A DNA stretch of 64,000 nt from Mytilus galloprovincialis. Its lineage: Eukaryota > Mollusca > Bivalvia > Mytilida > Mytilidae. Shown here one piece after another: positions 46,386-57,042 of the stretch (position 1 is its first letter; the number at the start of each line of letters is the position of its first letter). Made by a program: the position numbers and the translations under genes. The stretch covers positions 63,582,439 through 63,646,438 of the forward strand of contig NC_134847.1 in NCBI RefSeq assembly GCF_965363235.1, written 5' to 3'. The notes under the pieces are model-generated. The model was not told the DNA's origin, ran no database searches, and worked only from the letters and a program-made list of their open reading frames with translations.

Positions 46386-49300
46386 CTAAAAAAAACCGAA
46401 AATTAGTATTACGTTGGAGACGCTTAAAATAAATGATTCCCTGGAAGAAAGCTTAAAGAAACTCCAAATGAAAGAAGTTAACTGAAAAGGTCACTTTTGA
46501 ACTTTTATTTATCCGTCGGGCAAGTTGCCATTAGATGGATTTGATTATTATTTCTGTCCTTTTTTTGTTTGTTCTTCCAACTGTTTCGTTTCTTATATAA
46601 ACCTGTTGGCTTTGAAATAGTTGGCTTTAAGCGTTGATGAAGGTAAATTAATTCAGAAAAAGCACTTTGGATGAATAAAATTTAAAATTGTTCTTTTAAT
46701 TTTTATAACTTTATGTAACGATTTGTTTTAGCTCTTATCATTTGCACCTTGTGTCTTCAAGCATCATTTATTATTCAATTACACACAATTCATTTAAAAA
46801 CAAAAATCACAAATTTTAAAACTGTATGTAACGTTGGGTGTTTTTTGTTTGTTTGCTGTTATCATCTGCACCTTGTGTCTTCAATCATCATTTATAATTC
46901 ATTGTAACAGTTTTTGTTATTAACGAGCTTATATTTGTTTTTTAATCTTTCTTGTACATAAATTAGGCCGTTAGTTTTCTCGTTTGAATTGTTTTATATT
47001 GTCATTTCGGGGCCTTTTATAGCTGACTATGCGGTATGGGCTTTGTTCATTGTTGTAGGCCGTACGGTGACCTATAATTGTTAATTTCTGTGTCATTTTG
47101 GTCTCTTGTGGAGAGTTGTCTCATTGACAATCATACCACATCTTCTTTTTTATATCAAAATTTTACGCTCAAATCAATTAAAAACATTACCACTAATTCA
47201 ACTCACCTGTTGTCTGAATATTGCTCTATAAATGTTTCTCGAAAACATCCCACTAGCAGACAAAACAGAAGAATCGGCAGACGACATAACTGCCGCGGCT
47301 ACAGCTCCCAAACCAAAGAAGGACACAGCACTCGGGCATAGATACTGCAAAACCAATGGTAATACCATTCGTTCATTACCTTTCGGTAGTGCCCCTGAGA
47401 AATTTTTTGCTAACTCATATCCAGTTTGACTCCAGTCTGTTGATAAAAGATATATCCATAATCAGTCATTTCCTGTTGTCTTTATATCTAACTTAATGTG
47501 TACTAAAGCGAGAAATTATTAACATTTTAACTTTATACTGTATATACTTTCAACTTCAAAAACCTTTTTGTTGGCGTCTTTGTCAAATTAACTTGTTTAA
47601 ACTCCACATATTTTTATGCTCTATTTATGGGCATTATTTTTTTCTGGTCTGTGCGTCCGTTCGTCCGTTTGTCCGTTCAGGTTAAAATTTTTGGTCGAGG
47701 TAGTTTTTGAAGTCCAATCAACTTGATACTTAGTGCACATGTGCCCTATGATATGATCTTTCTAATTTCAATGCCAAATTAGAAATTTTCCCTCATTTTC
47801 ATGGTCCTCTGAACATAGAAAATGATAGTGCGGATGGGGCATCCGTGTACTGAGGACACATTCTTGTTTGTTGGTGTTTTTGTTATATTTATCTGTGTGT
47901 TTGTTTAAATACTTTAGTAACTAAAACTTAATCAGCAGGGGTTGATCCAGACGTTTTCAAAAGGGGGTTCCCAAACCAGGATAAAAAGGGGGGTTCCAAA
48001 CATATGTCTCTATTTAAATGCATTGATCGTCCAAAAAGGGGATACCAACCTCCGTACCGCCCCTGGATCCACCACTGGCCAGGTATACTGTATGTCTGTG
48101 ATGTATATTTATACAGTTTTCACTTCTGTGTCCCAATTATTGTCACATATGTCCGTTTGTGTAGCTCGCCAAAGTTTGTAAATATGACGGAACTATAAAA
48201 GTTTCATACAAGTCGGAGGTTTAACTGGCTAAAAAAATAGTTGTAACTCACTAGTTTCTTCGGGAAATGTCGGTACCAAGTCAGGAATGTGGCAGTTGTT
48301 TTCCAGTTGTTTTATCAAGTTCAACTTCGATTTTGTCAATTTAATGGACTTTGTGAATTTACCCTGGAGTTCAGTATTACACTTTTTCAGATATCATCTA
48401 ATAATATATTTTTCAAGTACAGGACAATTTTTGACTTTATACTTGAAAAACTACCTATGGTTTTTATTCTTCTAAATTTAGTATTTCTAACATGTTAGTA
48501 CTTTTTTAAACCAAAACCTACAAAAAATACAATTCGGACATGTATGTAGCCTGTATACAGTCGTTATTGTAAATAACTAATTCAAAATTCGTTCATCATA
48601 GTTTTCGGAATGTATAACATTTATTGCATAAGCTTTAGTTCAAATTCGAGAGAAAGGAGATGTTGTCCAAGTTTTCTACATTTTCGTAGCGAGAACAAAT
48701 ACATGTGATATTTTCCTAAAATGTACAAACTACTGATTTAGCGGACAATCTATAATTTACGCCTGAAAAAAATGTAGCTTTATTTTACAGACGTTTCTTT
48801 TCCATTAAATCCACAATATTTTATCCACGGGGACTGCAAAGTAAGTTATACTGAACACCAATTAACGTAAAAATAATTTAAATGTATCCGTTCACTTCCA
48901 ATAAAAGCAGGATCCATGATAATTATGCGTATACTATTTTGTATCCATACATTAAACTTCAGATTCATGTCCTCCTTAAAGCAACCAAGAAAAACACACA
49001 TTTGCTTCAGCCGATAAAGCACGGTTAGGTTTAAATTAATAAAGTCATGAACTCTTGCTTTCCAACTGCATGGTTTATAAGCTGTTAATGAAAATACATC
49101 AAAGAAATACTTTCGCGGACCATCGCACTTTAGCGTATCATCATGTAGGCATCGCACTTTAGCACAGACCAACGCACTTTGGCGTGACCATCGTACTTTA
49201 GCGTCCCCATCGCACTTTAGAGTCCTACATATATGAATAATACAGTAACAGTGCCCTATTGTTAATTTTAAAAAACATTAAAAAGAACATAAATGTTTAC

Positions 49301-52300
49301 TCAATTTTAAAATCTAGTGGATTTCGATATTGAAAAATTACAGAAAATCATTTCGATTTTTATGATTAAAATTTCGTGACGTCAGACGTTATAAATTCAT
49401 ACCTGTTTGTGCAGCAATAGCTCCTATGAGTAATGGTGGAATAGTAAGAAACAGACAAGCGAAGCCGGCAAAGTACGACAAATTCTCTGCTATCCTAGTT
49501 GTCCGTGCTGATAAAACTCTTTGGAAATATACCTAAATTATAAAAATAAGAATAGCATTGCAATTGTCAAACATGTGTTCAGTCTCAAACAATTATAACA
49601 GAAGACAATTATCACAAAAATAATTGCAGAAAACGTCACAATTTGGAAAAAAAACTGTCTGTTCTCTAAAATATCCTTTTAAACAATGAAATATAAACTA
49701 AACAAAAAACTCGTCGTTTTATATCAAATAAATAAAATGTTCTTTATCAAAATTAAGCCATACGAATGCTTCGACTATTATATGACAATGGTAATTAAGT
49801 AAAGGTGACATACATTGTACACACAATGCTACGACGAGACGTTTTAATTCGTATTTTGAAATTAGTGATTTGGTTTTTTATGTTTTATACTGTGTTTTTT
49901 TCAAGTGAGATTAAACACTTACTGAAATTGTTGATGATCGGTTTACCGTGGTCGATGTAATGAGTTTTGAGAAGGGATACAAATACATCGCTATAGATAT
50001 ATAATAGGTCATTTTCAATTTTATAAGAAACAGTAGTTGTTATATTCGGTAAATATTTTAAAAAGTACCTGCCACCCGATTCCCCCGAATATCAGCAGTA
50101 AAAACGCATCAATGTACTGCCCGGAGTATGCTGGGTCTAGTTCCTGTATCCAGACTGTTGTGTAATTTACTGATATACTCGTCACTGCATCGTGTGTCAT
50201 GGCAAAAGGTATAGACAACCACTGCAAACGAAATATAACTTTATAGTAAAAAAAATTTATGTAGGAATGGTTTTCTATCATGTGTTGTTTAACAACAATA
50301 CAAATGTGCACATCAACAGTATAGTCACCATCGTTTTAAACATAAAATACAGACCAAACAAACAGTTTCTCTATGATAAGCATTTAATTGGATATGTGTA
50401 TTATAGCAGATTCATTGAACAGTAAATATGTTTCCGTGAATACAAAATAAGCTTAGGTTTTTAACTCGATGCATTTGGATGTTAAAACAAAAGGAGGAAT
50501 ACTTACAAGACCAAAGAATATGCATAAGAGCTGCACAACATCTGTATACGCTACAGAATATAGCCCACCAAACAAAGTGTAAAAAACAGCAATACATGCA
50601 GATATTATGACCGCTACGTCGTAGTTCAGTGATATAATAACTGACAATGTTGATCCTAAAAAAAGAATTATATAGTATTTACTAGTATATGTATCGGATC
50701 CTTTGTTCGTGAGTATCATCATATACATTTATTAAGGAAAAACATTTGGTTATTGTAAAGAAGAAAATAAAATAGAATATTAAAAAAACAAAAAGATGTA
50801 AATAAAATGCGTGAATTTAATAGCAAAAGTTGACGAAAAAGACATACCTAGAGCACCCAGAATTGCAGCTGACCAAAAGAGTTCCCCCATTAGTGAAGGG
50901 AGATACAGCAGTCCTCCCATCCGGTCGCCATATTTTTGTTGTATGGGATCTAACATTGTAACATATCCTTGGGATCTCATTCGTTTGGCAAAGAAAAATC
51001 CACCTAAAGATAATGAAAATAGTATACATTTTATTCATTTATTTGAATCAGTAGTAAAATAGATAAAGGACTTTCTGATATGATGTTCTTTTAAAACGGC
51101 TGGATCTGCGCCTGGAAGAGAAAAAGTAAATGAAGATATTCCTTCTACTGATGAAAATAATCCACTATTTCGAAATTGCTGTCATCACGTTTAATCATAA
51201 CCTGAGTGCATTTTAAGTATTTACGACATGTGACGAAATTACTTGAGTCGTAAATATCATGATGGCGTTCCAATCGTTTCTTTCATTCCTATACCAGACG
51301 GAACAAAGTGGGACAGTGATAACTGAATATGTGCTTGCTTGGCTACTTGCTTGATTATTTGATTGATTGTTGGTTGCGTAGGGTCTAGTGGCAAATTTAC
51401 ATATTCAAGACGAGAACAAAGCAGATGATTAAATGATTCGGGGAAACATGTTTGCCTCGCAACAGACCTTTCTAAGATTTTTTTACATTAGTTCTTTGAC
51501 GTGAAGAAAGCTCGACACTCTCTCTTCACTAGACATTGAATTTAACGTCCCCAATTCCGATTGGGCTTTGCTGCAACAAAATTGACGCCACACTTTATTA
51601 AGATTTCAATGCCAGATGGATGGGAGGAATCCAAGTCTTGACCACATTTATATACCGAAGTCAACGGACTTGGAGTTGTATAGATAATAAAATTGATGTC
51701 AAGTTGTTTACGTCTGTTCTATAGATCGTCCTGAACATGCATGAAATATTTGCCACTGAACGCTAAGACGTTACGCACGTTATTGCGTCAATACTGTGTA
51801 TTCAACAAGTCCACACTAATAAACAGCTTTTCTATAAAATCATAACAGTTAAGATATATAAAACTTATATCCATAGACTAGACAGGTAAATACTATTTCG
51901 AAAAAAGTGCAAATTGTTTTATCATACTTTACTATAAGTATGGACAATATATTGACAAAACGTCAAAAATATGCTTGTCAGTTGTAACAGACTATACGCA
52001 TAATAACTTTAGCAGGGGTGTTTGTGTTCTTCAAAACAGTGTTATATCCACGAAAATTCAAATGAATGATATGCTTTATATATAAAGTATTACAATATTA
52101 CTGAATATGCGTTCCTGTATTAGCAGATCATGGTCTATTTAAGAGTCACGGCAAACTGTGGGTGATTCGAAAAAACTTTATTGAAACGCACTTATATAAT
52201 GCATCAACATATATATACTTGTCACACTTACTACCTTACGAGAATTTTAATATTCAAGAACATACATTATAACTATAAATACTTGCCAGTCATTGTAAAC

Positions 52301-52449
52301 ACGCCCACGAAAACACCTATATCTCTCCCAGCTAACATTAAATCCTCATTATTCGAATTCCTTTTTCTTCTTGCAGCCCATAATCCTATGCCGAGAATCA
52401 GAATATAGAAGAGAATCACTGCAATCAGACCTGGAACATTGACATCCAT
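45786..52449 (-). CDS. SLC5A7: High-affinity choline transporter (CHT1-like, SLC5A7 family), one exon not found
   Basis: Seven exons read in order on the minus strand: 52287-52449, 50848-51003, 50507-50655, 50069-50221, 49403-49532, 47207-47436, 45786-46385. They give 526 residues against about 580 in human CHT1. Signatures include [84 protein letters not shown] and [15 protein letters not shown]1 imports choline with sodium into cholinergic nerve endings, limiting acetylcholine synthesis. The exon for the helix with the GGG(Y/F)INGTAE block is missing between the first two exons; those two would still join in frame. The first donor is GC rather than GT. The C-terminus ends with PPPYTEA, a PY motif. 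The start is the ATG at 52447-52449, giving MDVNVPG; an in-frame ATG 15 bp upstream is possible. Confidence 0.88.
46386..47206 (-). other. CHT intron with repeats
   Basis: A 350-bp-type monomer fragment lies at about 46525-46700 (GGCTTTAAGCGTTGATGAAG) and a dispersed repeat at about 46930-47150 (GAGAGTTGTCTCATTGACAA). Confidence 0.65.
47207..47436 (-). CDS. SLC5A7: CHT exon
   Basis: [71 protein letters not shown]. The SSADSS block is highly conserved in SLC5A7. The exon has 230 bp with matching phases. Confidence 0.95.
47630..47870 (+). repeat. Dispersed repeat with CGTCCG tract
   Basis: Same family and landmark order as 33110-33420, ending GTACTGAGGACACATTCTTG. Confidence 0.7.
47938..48078. 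mobile_element. MITE-like element with GGATCCA-type ends
   Basis: The ends CAGGGGTTGATCCAGAC and CTGGATCCACCACTG are imperfect inverted repeats. The interior has GGGGGTTCC-type sequence common in such elements. It is related in type to the element at 55545-55718. Confidence 0.6.
49119..49225. repeat. Short tandem repeats of ATCGCACTTTAGCGT
   Basis: Five imperfect copies of an 18-25 bp unit centred on CGCACTTTAGCG, within a CHT intron. Confidence 0.8.
49403..49532 (-). CDS. SLC5A7: CHT exon
   Basis: [43 protein letters not shown]. It matches the YFQRVLS block of CHT1. The acceptor is TAATTTAG and the donor CAG/GTATGA. Confidence 0.93.
49533..50068 (-). other. CHT intron
   Basis: A 536-bp AT-rich intron; no repeat or other feature recognised. 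Confidence 0.7.
50069..50221 (-). CDS. SLC5A7: CHT exon
   Basis: [47 protein letters not shown]. It corresponds to the human ISVPFAL to LGGIPWQ region. The exon is 153 bp, phase 0 on both sides. Confidence 0.93.
50507..50655 (-). CDS. SLC5A7: CHT exon
   Basis: [20 protein letters not shown], then [20 protein letters not shown]. The [10 protein letters not shown] block is diagnostic for CHT1. Confidence 0.95.
50848..51003 (-). CDS. SLC5A7: CHT exon
   Basis: [52 protein letters not shown]. It is the second exon identified here, but corresponds to human residues downstream of the missing block. Confidence 0.93.
51004..52286 (-). other. CHT intron where one exon is expected but not found
   Basis: I looked on the minus strand for a sequence encoding the TWVGGG(Y/F)INGTAEAVY region and found none. 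The interval contains mussel-type repeats, including a GTCCTGAACATGCATGAAAT segment near 51729. Both flanking exons are phase 1, so the gap is symmetric. Confidence 0.6.
52287..52449 (-). CDS. SLC5A7: CHT first coding exon
   Basis: [51 protein letters not shown]. This is transmembrane helix 1 and the start of the next segment. The exon end reads ACTG/GCAAGT, a GC-type donor; a GT donor 4 bp later would give an incompatible phase. Confidence 0.9.
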
Positions 52450-54094
52450 GTTGATGTGCGACAAATTATTTTATGACATTCATTTAACTCATCCTATTTG
52501 AGACCATAAGCTTGGTTGATAGACCACGAAGATAGTTTTAACTTATGCTGTTTGTGATCAGTTTAACACACCTTCAAGTATTATCTTCACCTGCGGTTTA
52601 TTGCCGTTCTTATGCACAATATTACTTAAAAGTACCTAAAAAGGCAATAAATATAAAAAGATTTCATGTTTAACATTTATTTGTATATATCAAACAAAAG
52701 TTATGCAACTTCAGTAAACTGCCAAAGGTCCGTAAATAAGGACTTCATAAATCTTCACACTGAGATAAGATAATTAAGATATATCAGTATCAAAACAATC
52801 GGATTTCTACTAAAAACATGAAATAGCACAAATAAACAATATAATGGCTAACCTTTACAAATTGTGACTTGGATATGGAGAGTTGTCTCATTGGCACTCA
52901 TACCACATCTTCTTACATCTAATAACAATTTACAAATATGTAACATTCCATATGATTGCTAAATTTGTTTCTATCTTTTTTTCAAATTGTTACGCGAAAC
53001 CTGATAATGAATGTTCAATTAGTATTCAACTAATAAAAAAGGATGTATATGCATCAGCTAGGTCTTTAAATTTGATGTGAAACTCAGCATTAGTCATATT
53101 AGAGAACTTCGTGACGTATTTACCAGTTGCAATAGGCCTTGAACTAGCTTTCAGTAACCGATAGTCCTCTTATATCGGTGCTTTGTGTCTTGAATTTGTG
53201 TTACTTGTGTTTGTGTTTGTTAACGATCTATTGATTTAATCAACTTTGCAACTGCATGCTGATTTTGTTTGCCGGTTTGTTTAAATGTTGTGCTGTCACA
53301 CCAATGTCCTGTGTTAGAAGAGGGTTGAGCGCTCTCAAAATGTTCAACCCTGTCACATTCTTTTAAAGTCAGAAGTCATAATTCAGTGGTTGTTAATGGT
53401 TCATTTCTGTCATATTTTTCGTAAAAAAAACCTCTGGTGAATACTAGTGTCTCATTTGCAATCTCCTTATTTTAATATACTCAATGTTTCACGATCTTCG
53501 TAATGTGCCAGACAATTGAAAGAGACGTGGACGCATGGTTGTATTATATGACTCTGGTAGTACATTTATTGTCAAAGCCTGACTTTAAATGAATTACAAC
53601 ATGAAGTTTGAGTTGACACGTATACAATCATATTTCGTTTTAATATTCTTATAAACGATTTGTTATATCAACACTTCTTTTAATATGACGAATAAGTTAT
53701 GGCTATCTTAATACCATTGATTTCAGCATAGTAAAGTTACTATATTAGTTATATAATGTCCTCTGTATCGTTTGAGTATTAACAATTAAGGATTTCAATT
53801 TTAAATCTTTGTATAAACCCGATGGTGCATAACTTAATGCCAAATGAACTGGTCATTTTCTTTCATTGGGGAAGAGGGAATGAAATAAAATACAGGAATT
53901 TATTTTCTTGTTTTAGGTCGCCAAGACTTTACTTACAAATCACACAATCAATCACTCTTCAGAAAAAGTTGACTCTGAAAAATAGTTTCAGTCAAACTTA
54001 TAATGGGATAAACATATTGATAACATGACATCATAAGCAATTTTGAAATCTGTCTTTTGGATTTATTCGTAGAAAAATTAAAATAGCTTCAACT

Positions 54095-54560
54095 AAAGTT
54101 AAAATTCAAGCACTTGTCCGACCATTTTGGATCCACATCAAAAACAGCAAATTTCACAAATTAAAAAAGTTCAGCGAAGAGCAGCATGCTTCCATAACAT
54201 CAGTTCAGTTACTGAAAGGATGACACACTTAAAATTGTAGCCAATTTAAGTTAGAGATTTGCGATACAGACTTTGTTTTCTTTTACAAAATTATACACCA
54301 AATTGTTGCAGTCCCTCCATTTAATCTTTTGATCAAACAAGACAATAGAACCAGACATATATAGCAATCCACACTTATTTAGGCAAATACAAACATCTAA
54401 AAACTGTTATAAATATATATTCATTTTATCCACGTACAGTTATAGATTGGAATCATCTGCCACAACACATAGTGTCATGCATCCAGTATAATACAGCTAT
54501 TCAAGAGTATGATCTCAGAATCAGCTCACACTCCTCCCTATTTTCTATCCCTAACTATTA
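54095..54560 (+). mobile_element. LINE 3' remnant
   Basis: Scattered frames encode KKVQRRAAC, then YPRTVIDWNHLPQHI, the typical end of a CR1/L2/jockey-like LINE reverse transcriptase ORF. It has stops and frame changes and only the C-terminal part remains. Confidence 0.6.
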
Positions 54561-55544
54561 TTGTTATCAAGTGTATATAGTTTTATCTAAATGTTATTTT
54601 TGATTTTGTTTCTTATTTTTTTCTGGTTACCTTGTAAAATATAAAAAAGAAGAAGATTATAGTCGACACCCGGCGAATAATCTTCAATAATTGATGGATA
54701 GCTAGAAACTGAAAGAAGAAGAAAATACATCAAAGACACCTTTCCAAAGACCTTACAATTTCATTACCTTTTTAAAAAAAAATACCGCATTGTTTTATAA
54801 CAAAAAATGCATATACAATGTCTATAATAAAATAACTATTATTTAAAAAAATGTTCACTAGTAGTGGTGTTAACGTTATAGCATGGTCAAGCAAGGGGAG
54901 TTGTTTGTTACCTTGATAACCCTAATCAAGATGTGCCTGCTATGGTCTCAATGACATGTATATTCACTCCTTGTGTATAGTACTCTGCCCCTCCACATCA
55001 TCTCAATTCATTTTTGCACATATGTGTTGCATTTACCCTTTATTAAATAAGTTAGTACATAAGCATCACACGATGAAACTTTCCTGTGGATAGTATGTTG
55101 AAACTGATTTGGATACTAGGGGCTGAACATTTTTTTCGTGCCAAAAAAATATATATTTAAGATTGTAGGGAGGACCCGTCGATTGTGACATGCGGATATG
55201 AGTTCGCCTCTGTACGACATTAAAAAAAATCATATAAATTCAAGTTTAATGGACTTTTTACTTACAAAAAAACCTTAAGTATTGGAAATTATTGAAATTT
55301 ATATATTGATAAAATGTTTTGAACTCAGAAAAGTATCGATATAGTACAGATATATTTTATGCAACCCATAGAGCATATTAGAGATATTTTTTTTTTACTA
55401 ATATGACTCACTGTACCATGTGTACGGTTCCGAACCTGTGGTTTTACGAGAGACATGTGTATATATGTCTCTGGGTTTTATATCTTAGAAATGATTTCTA
55501 TGCATATTTCAGGATATATGAAGTTATCAGTAACATTATTGTCA

Positions 55545-55718
55545 GTGGCGGATCCAGAAATTTTCATAAGTGGGGGCTCACTGACTGACCTAAGAGAGGC
55601 CCCGCTCCAGTCACGCTTCAATGATTCCCTATATAAGCAACCATTTTTTTTTCCAAAAAGGGGGGCCCTGGCCCCCTGCCCCCCCCCCCCCCCCCCCCTA
55701 AATCCGCCTCTGATTGTG
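55545..55718. mobile_element. MITE-like element with GGCGGAT ends
   Basis: It starts CAGTGGCGGATCCAGAAATT and ends AAATCCGCCTCTG, an imperfect terminal inverted repeat. The interior has a poly-C run (about 55677-55698) and GGGGGGCCCTGGCCCC. Confidence 0.65.
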
Positions 55719-56964
55719 TCAATACTGAGATTACTATATAATTTATAGTAATCTCAGGTCAATATTATATAAATCAGTGTAATAATTACTTTCCTCTTCG
55801 TGTGCCCTTTGTATTTGAATAAAACTGTTTAATCTTTTCTTGTATATACAGACACGTTAAAAAATACCATATCTAACTCCTATATTTCATCTTAAACCAT
55901 ATTACGTGGCTCGAATATTAACATTTGCCGGAACATTCCTATATTTGTTTCCGACATTTTGTTTTCTCTGTTAGATTTTTAGAACTGGTGCCCTGTTTTC
56001 CTTACAGTTTGGTGTACCTTTACTAGTCAATAAAGTTTCAGTACATACGCGTCTGAACGGGAACATTCTAGAGAAAAGAAACACTACTGACACAATTTTT
56101 AGACCAGAAAGGTTTTAGTAAGACTGCAAAAAAGGTAAATGACATATTAGTGGATACAAAAATCTCCGTAAATCATAATTTTAGTCTCCAATTATTAACG
56201 AAACGATATCGTTATTTCCTTCACATGGTATTTTGGTAACCATGTGGTTTACACCCCCCTTTTATGTCAGAGGTAGTTACTACTGCATATACTTTATCGT
56301 TTACGGTGTGGATTGAGTTTAACATGTTCAGATAAAAGATATAGTCCTAATAGATTAATATATCCTAATAGATTAATATATCAAAATTATACATTATCAT
56401 AACCTTAATAAATTAGAAATTAACATTTTTTACAACTCCTCCATGTGTTTATATGTGTTTTTGGGATATTTAGAATGCATTGTGACCATTGAAAAGCTTA
56501 GCACAAATTCATATGTTTACAAAAACATATAAACTAATGATAGACAATTAAAACATAAAACCTGAATTTAAAAGGCCAAAGAAAAAAGTCCCTATATTAT
56601 CATTGACATTGTGATGGGTTTATGTCCTTAGACCATGTAGACATTGATGTGTAAAGGTAAGGTCCACCTAGAAAATTTCAATTAACCTGTATTGACCACT
56701 TGATGAGACATTAAAAATCATACTCTTCTGTAGTCAAAATAATAAGGTCTGAATTTAAAGAAATTTGAATCCTGACATCCCAAAATTTGAAAAAAGAATT
56801 TCCAGATCCCGAAAGGATCAATCTCGAAATCCTGAGCTTATAAACACCTGATACCAGAGTCCTGACAAAAGTCAGACTCCCCCTCATACATTTTTGATAT
56901 ATTATACATGCACATGTGTATGTCACTGAATTTACTTTATTATGAAAGAAAACCTTTATTGCAG

Positions 56965-57042
56965 ATGTCGTCATTAGCATTGAACCCTATACAGATTTTC
57001 AGCCAAGGTGCTGAAGAAGAGAAGGCAGAAACTGCTAGATTG
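56965..57042 (+). CDS. CCT2: CCT2 first coding exon
   Basis: [26 protein letters not shown]; 26 codons, donor TTG/GTAAGT. Confidence 0.95.

Larger units (their letters stand above)
47437..49402 (-). other. CHT intron with repeats
   Basis: It contains a dispersed repeat at 47630-47870, a MITE-like element at about 47938-48078 and short tandem repeats of ATCGCACTTTAGCGT at 49119-49225. The rest shows nothing. Confidence 0.65.
52465..56964. other. Intergenic region between divergent CHT and CCT2
   Basis: About 4.5 kb separates the two start codons, and the genes point away from each other. It holds repeat pieces (52870-52915, about 53270-53430), a LINE tail (54095-54560), a MITE-like element (55545-55718) and a dispersed repeat at about 56740-56885 (CCCGAAAGGATCAATC). 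No promoter element could be pinned down. Confidence 0.6.

Noticed and set aside
51541-51580. Candidate for the missing choline transporter exon (minus strand, after TTGTTGCAG)
   Set aside because: The translation resembles QAPIG only over four residues, then hits a stop, and the sequence looks like a dispersed repeat.
52449-56965. Bidirectional promoter shared by the choline transporter and CCT2
   Set aside because: The start codons are 4.5 kb apart with several repeats between them, and no shared core element was visible.
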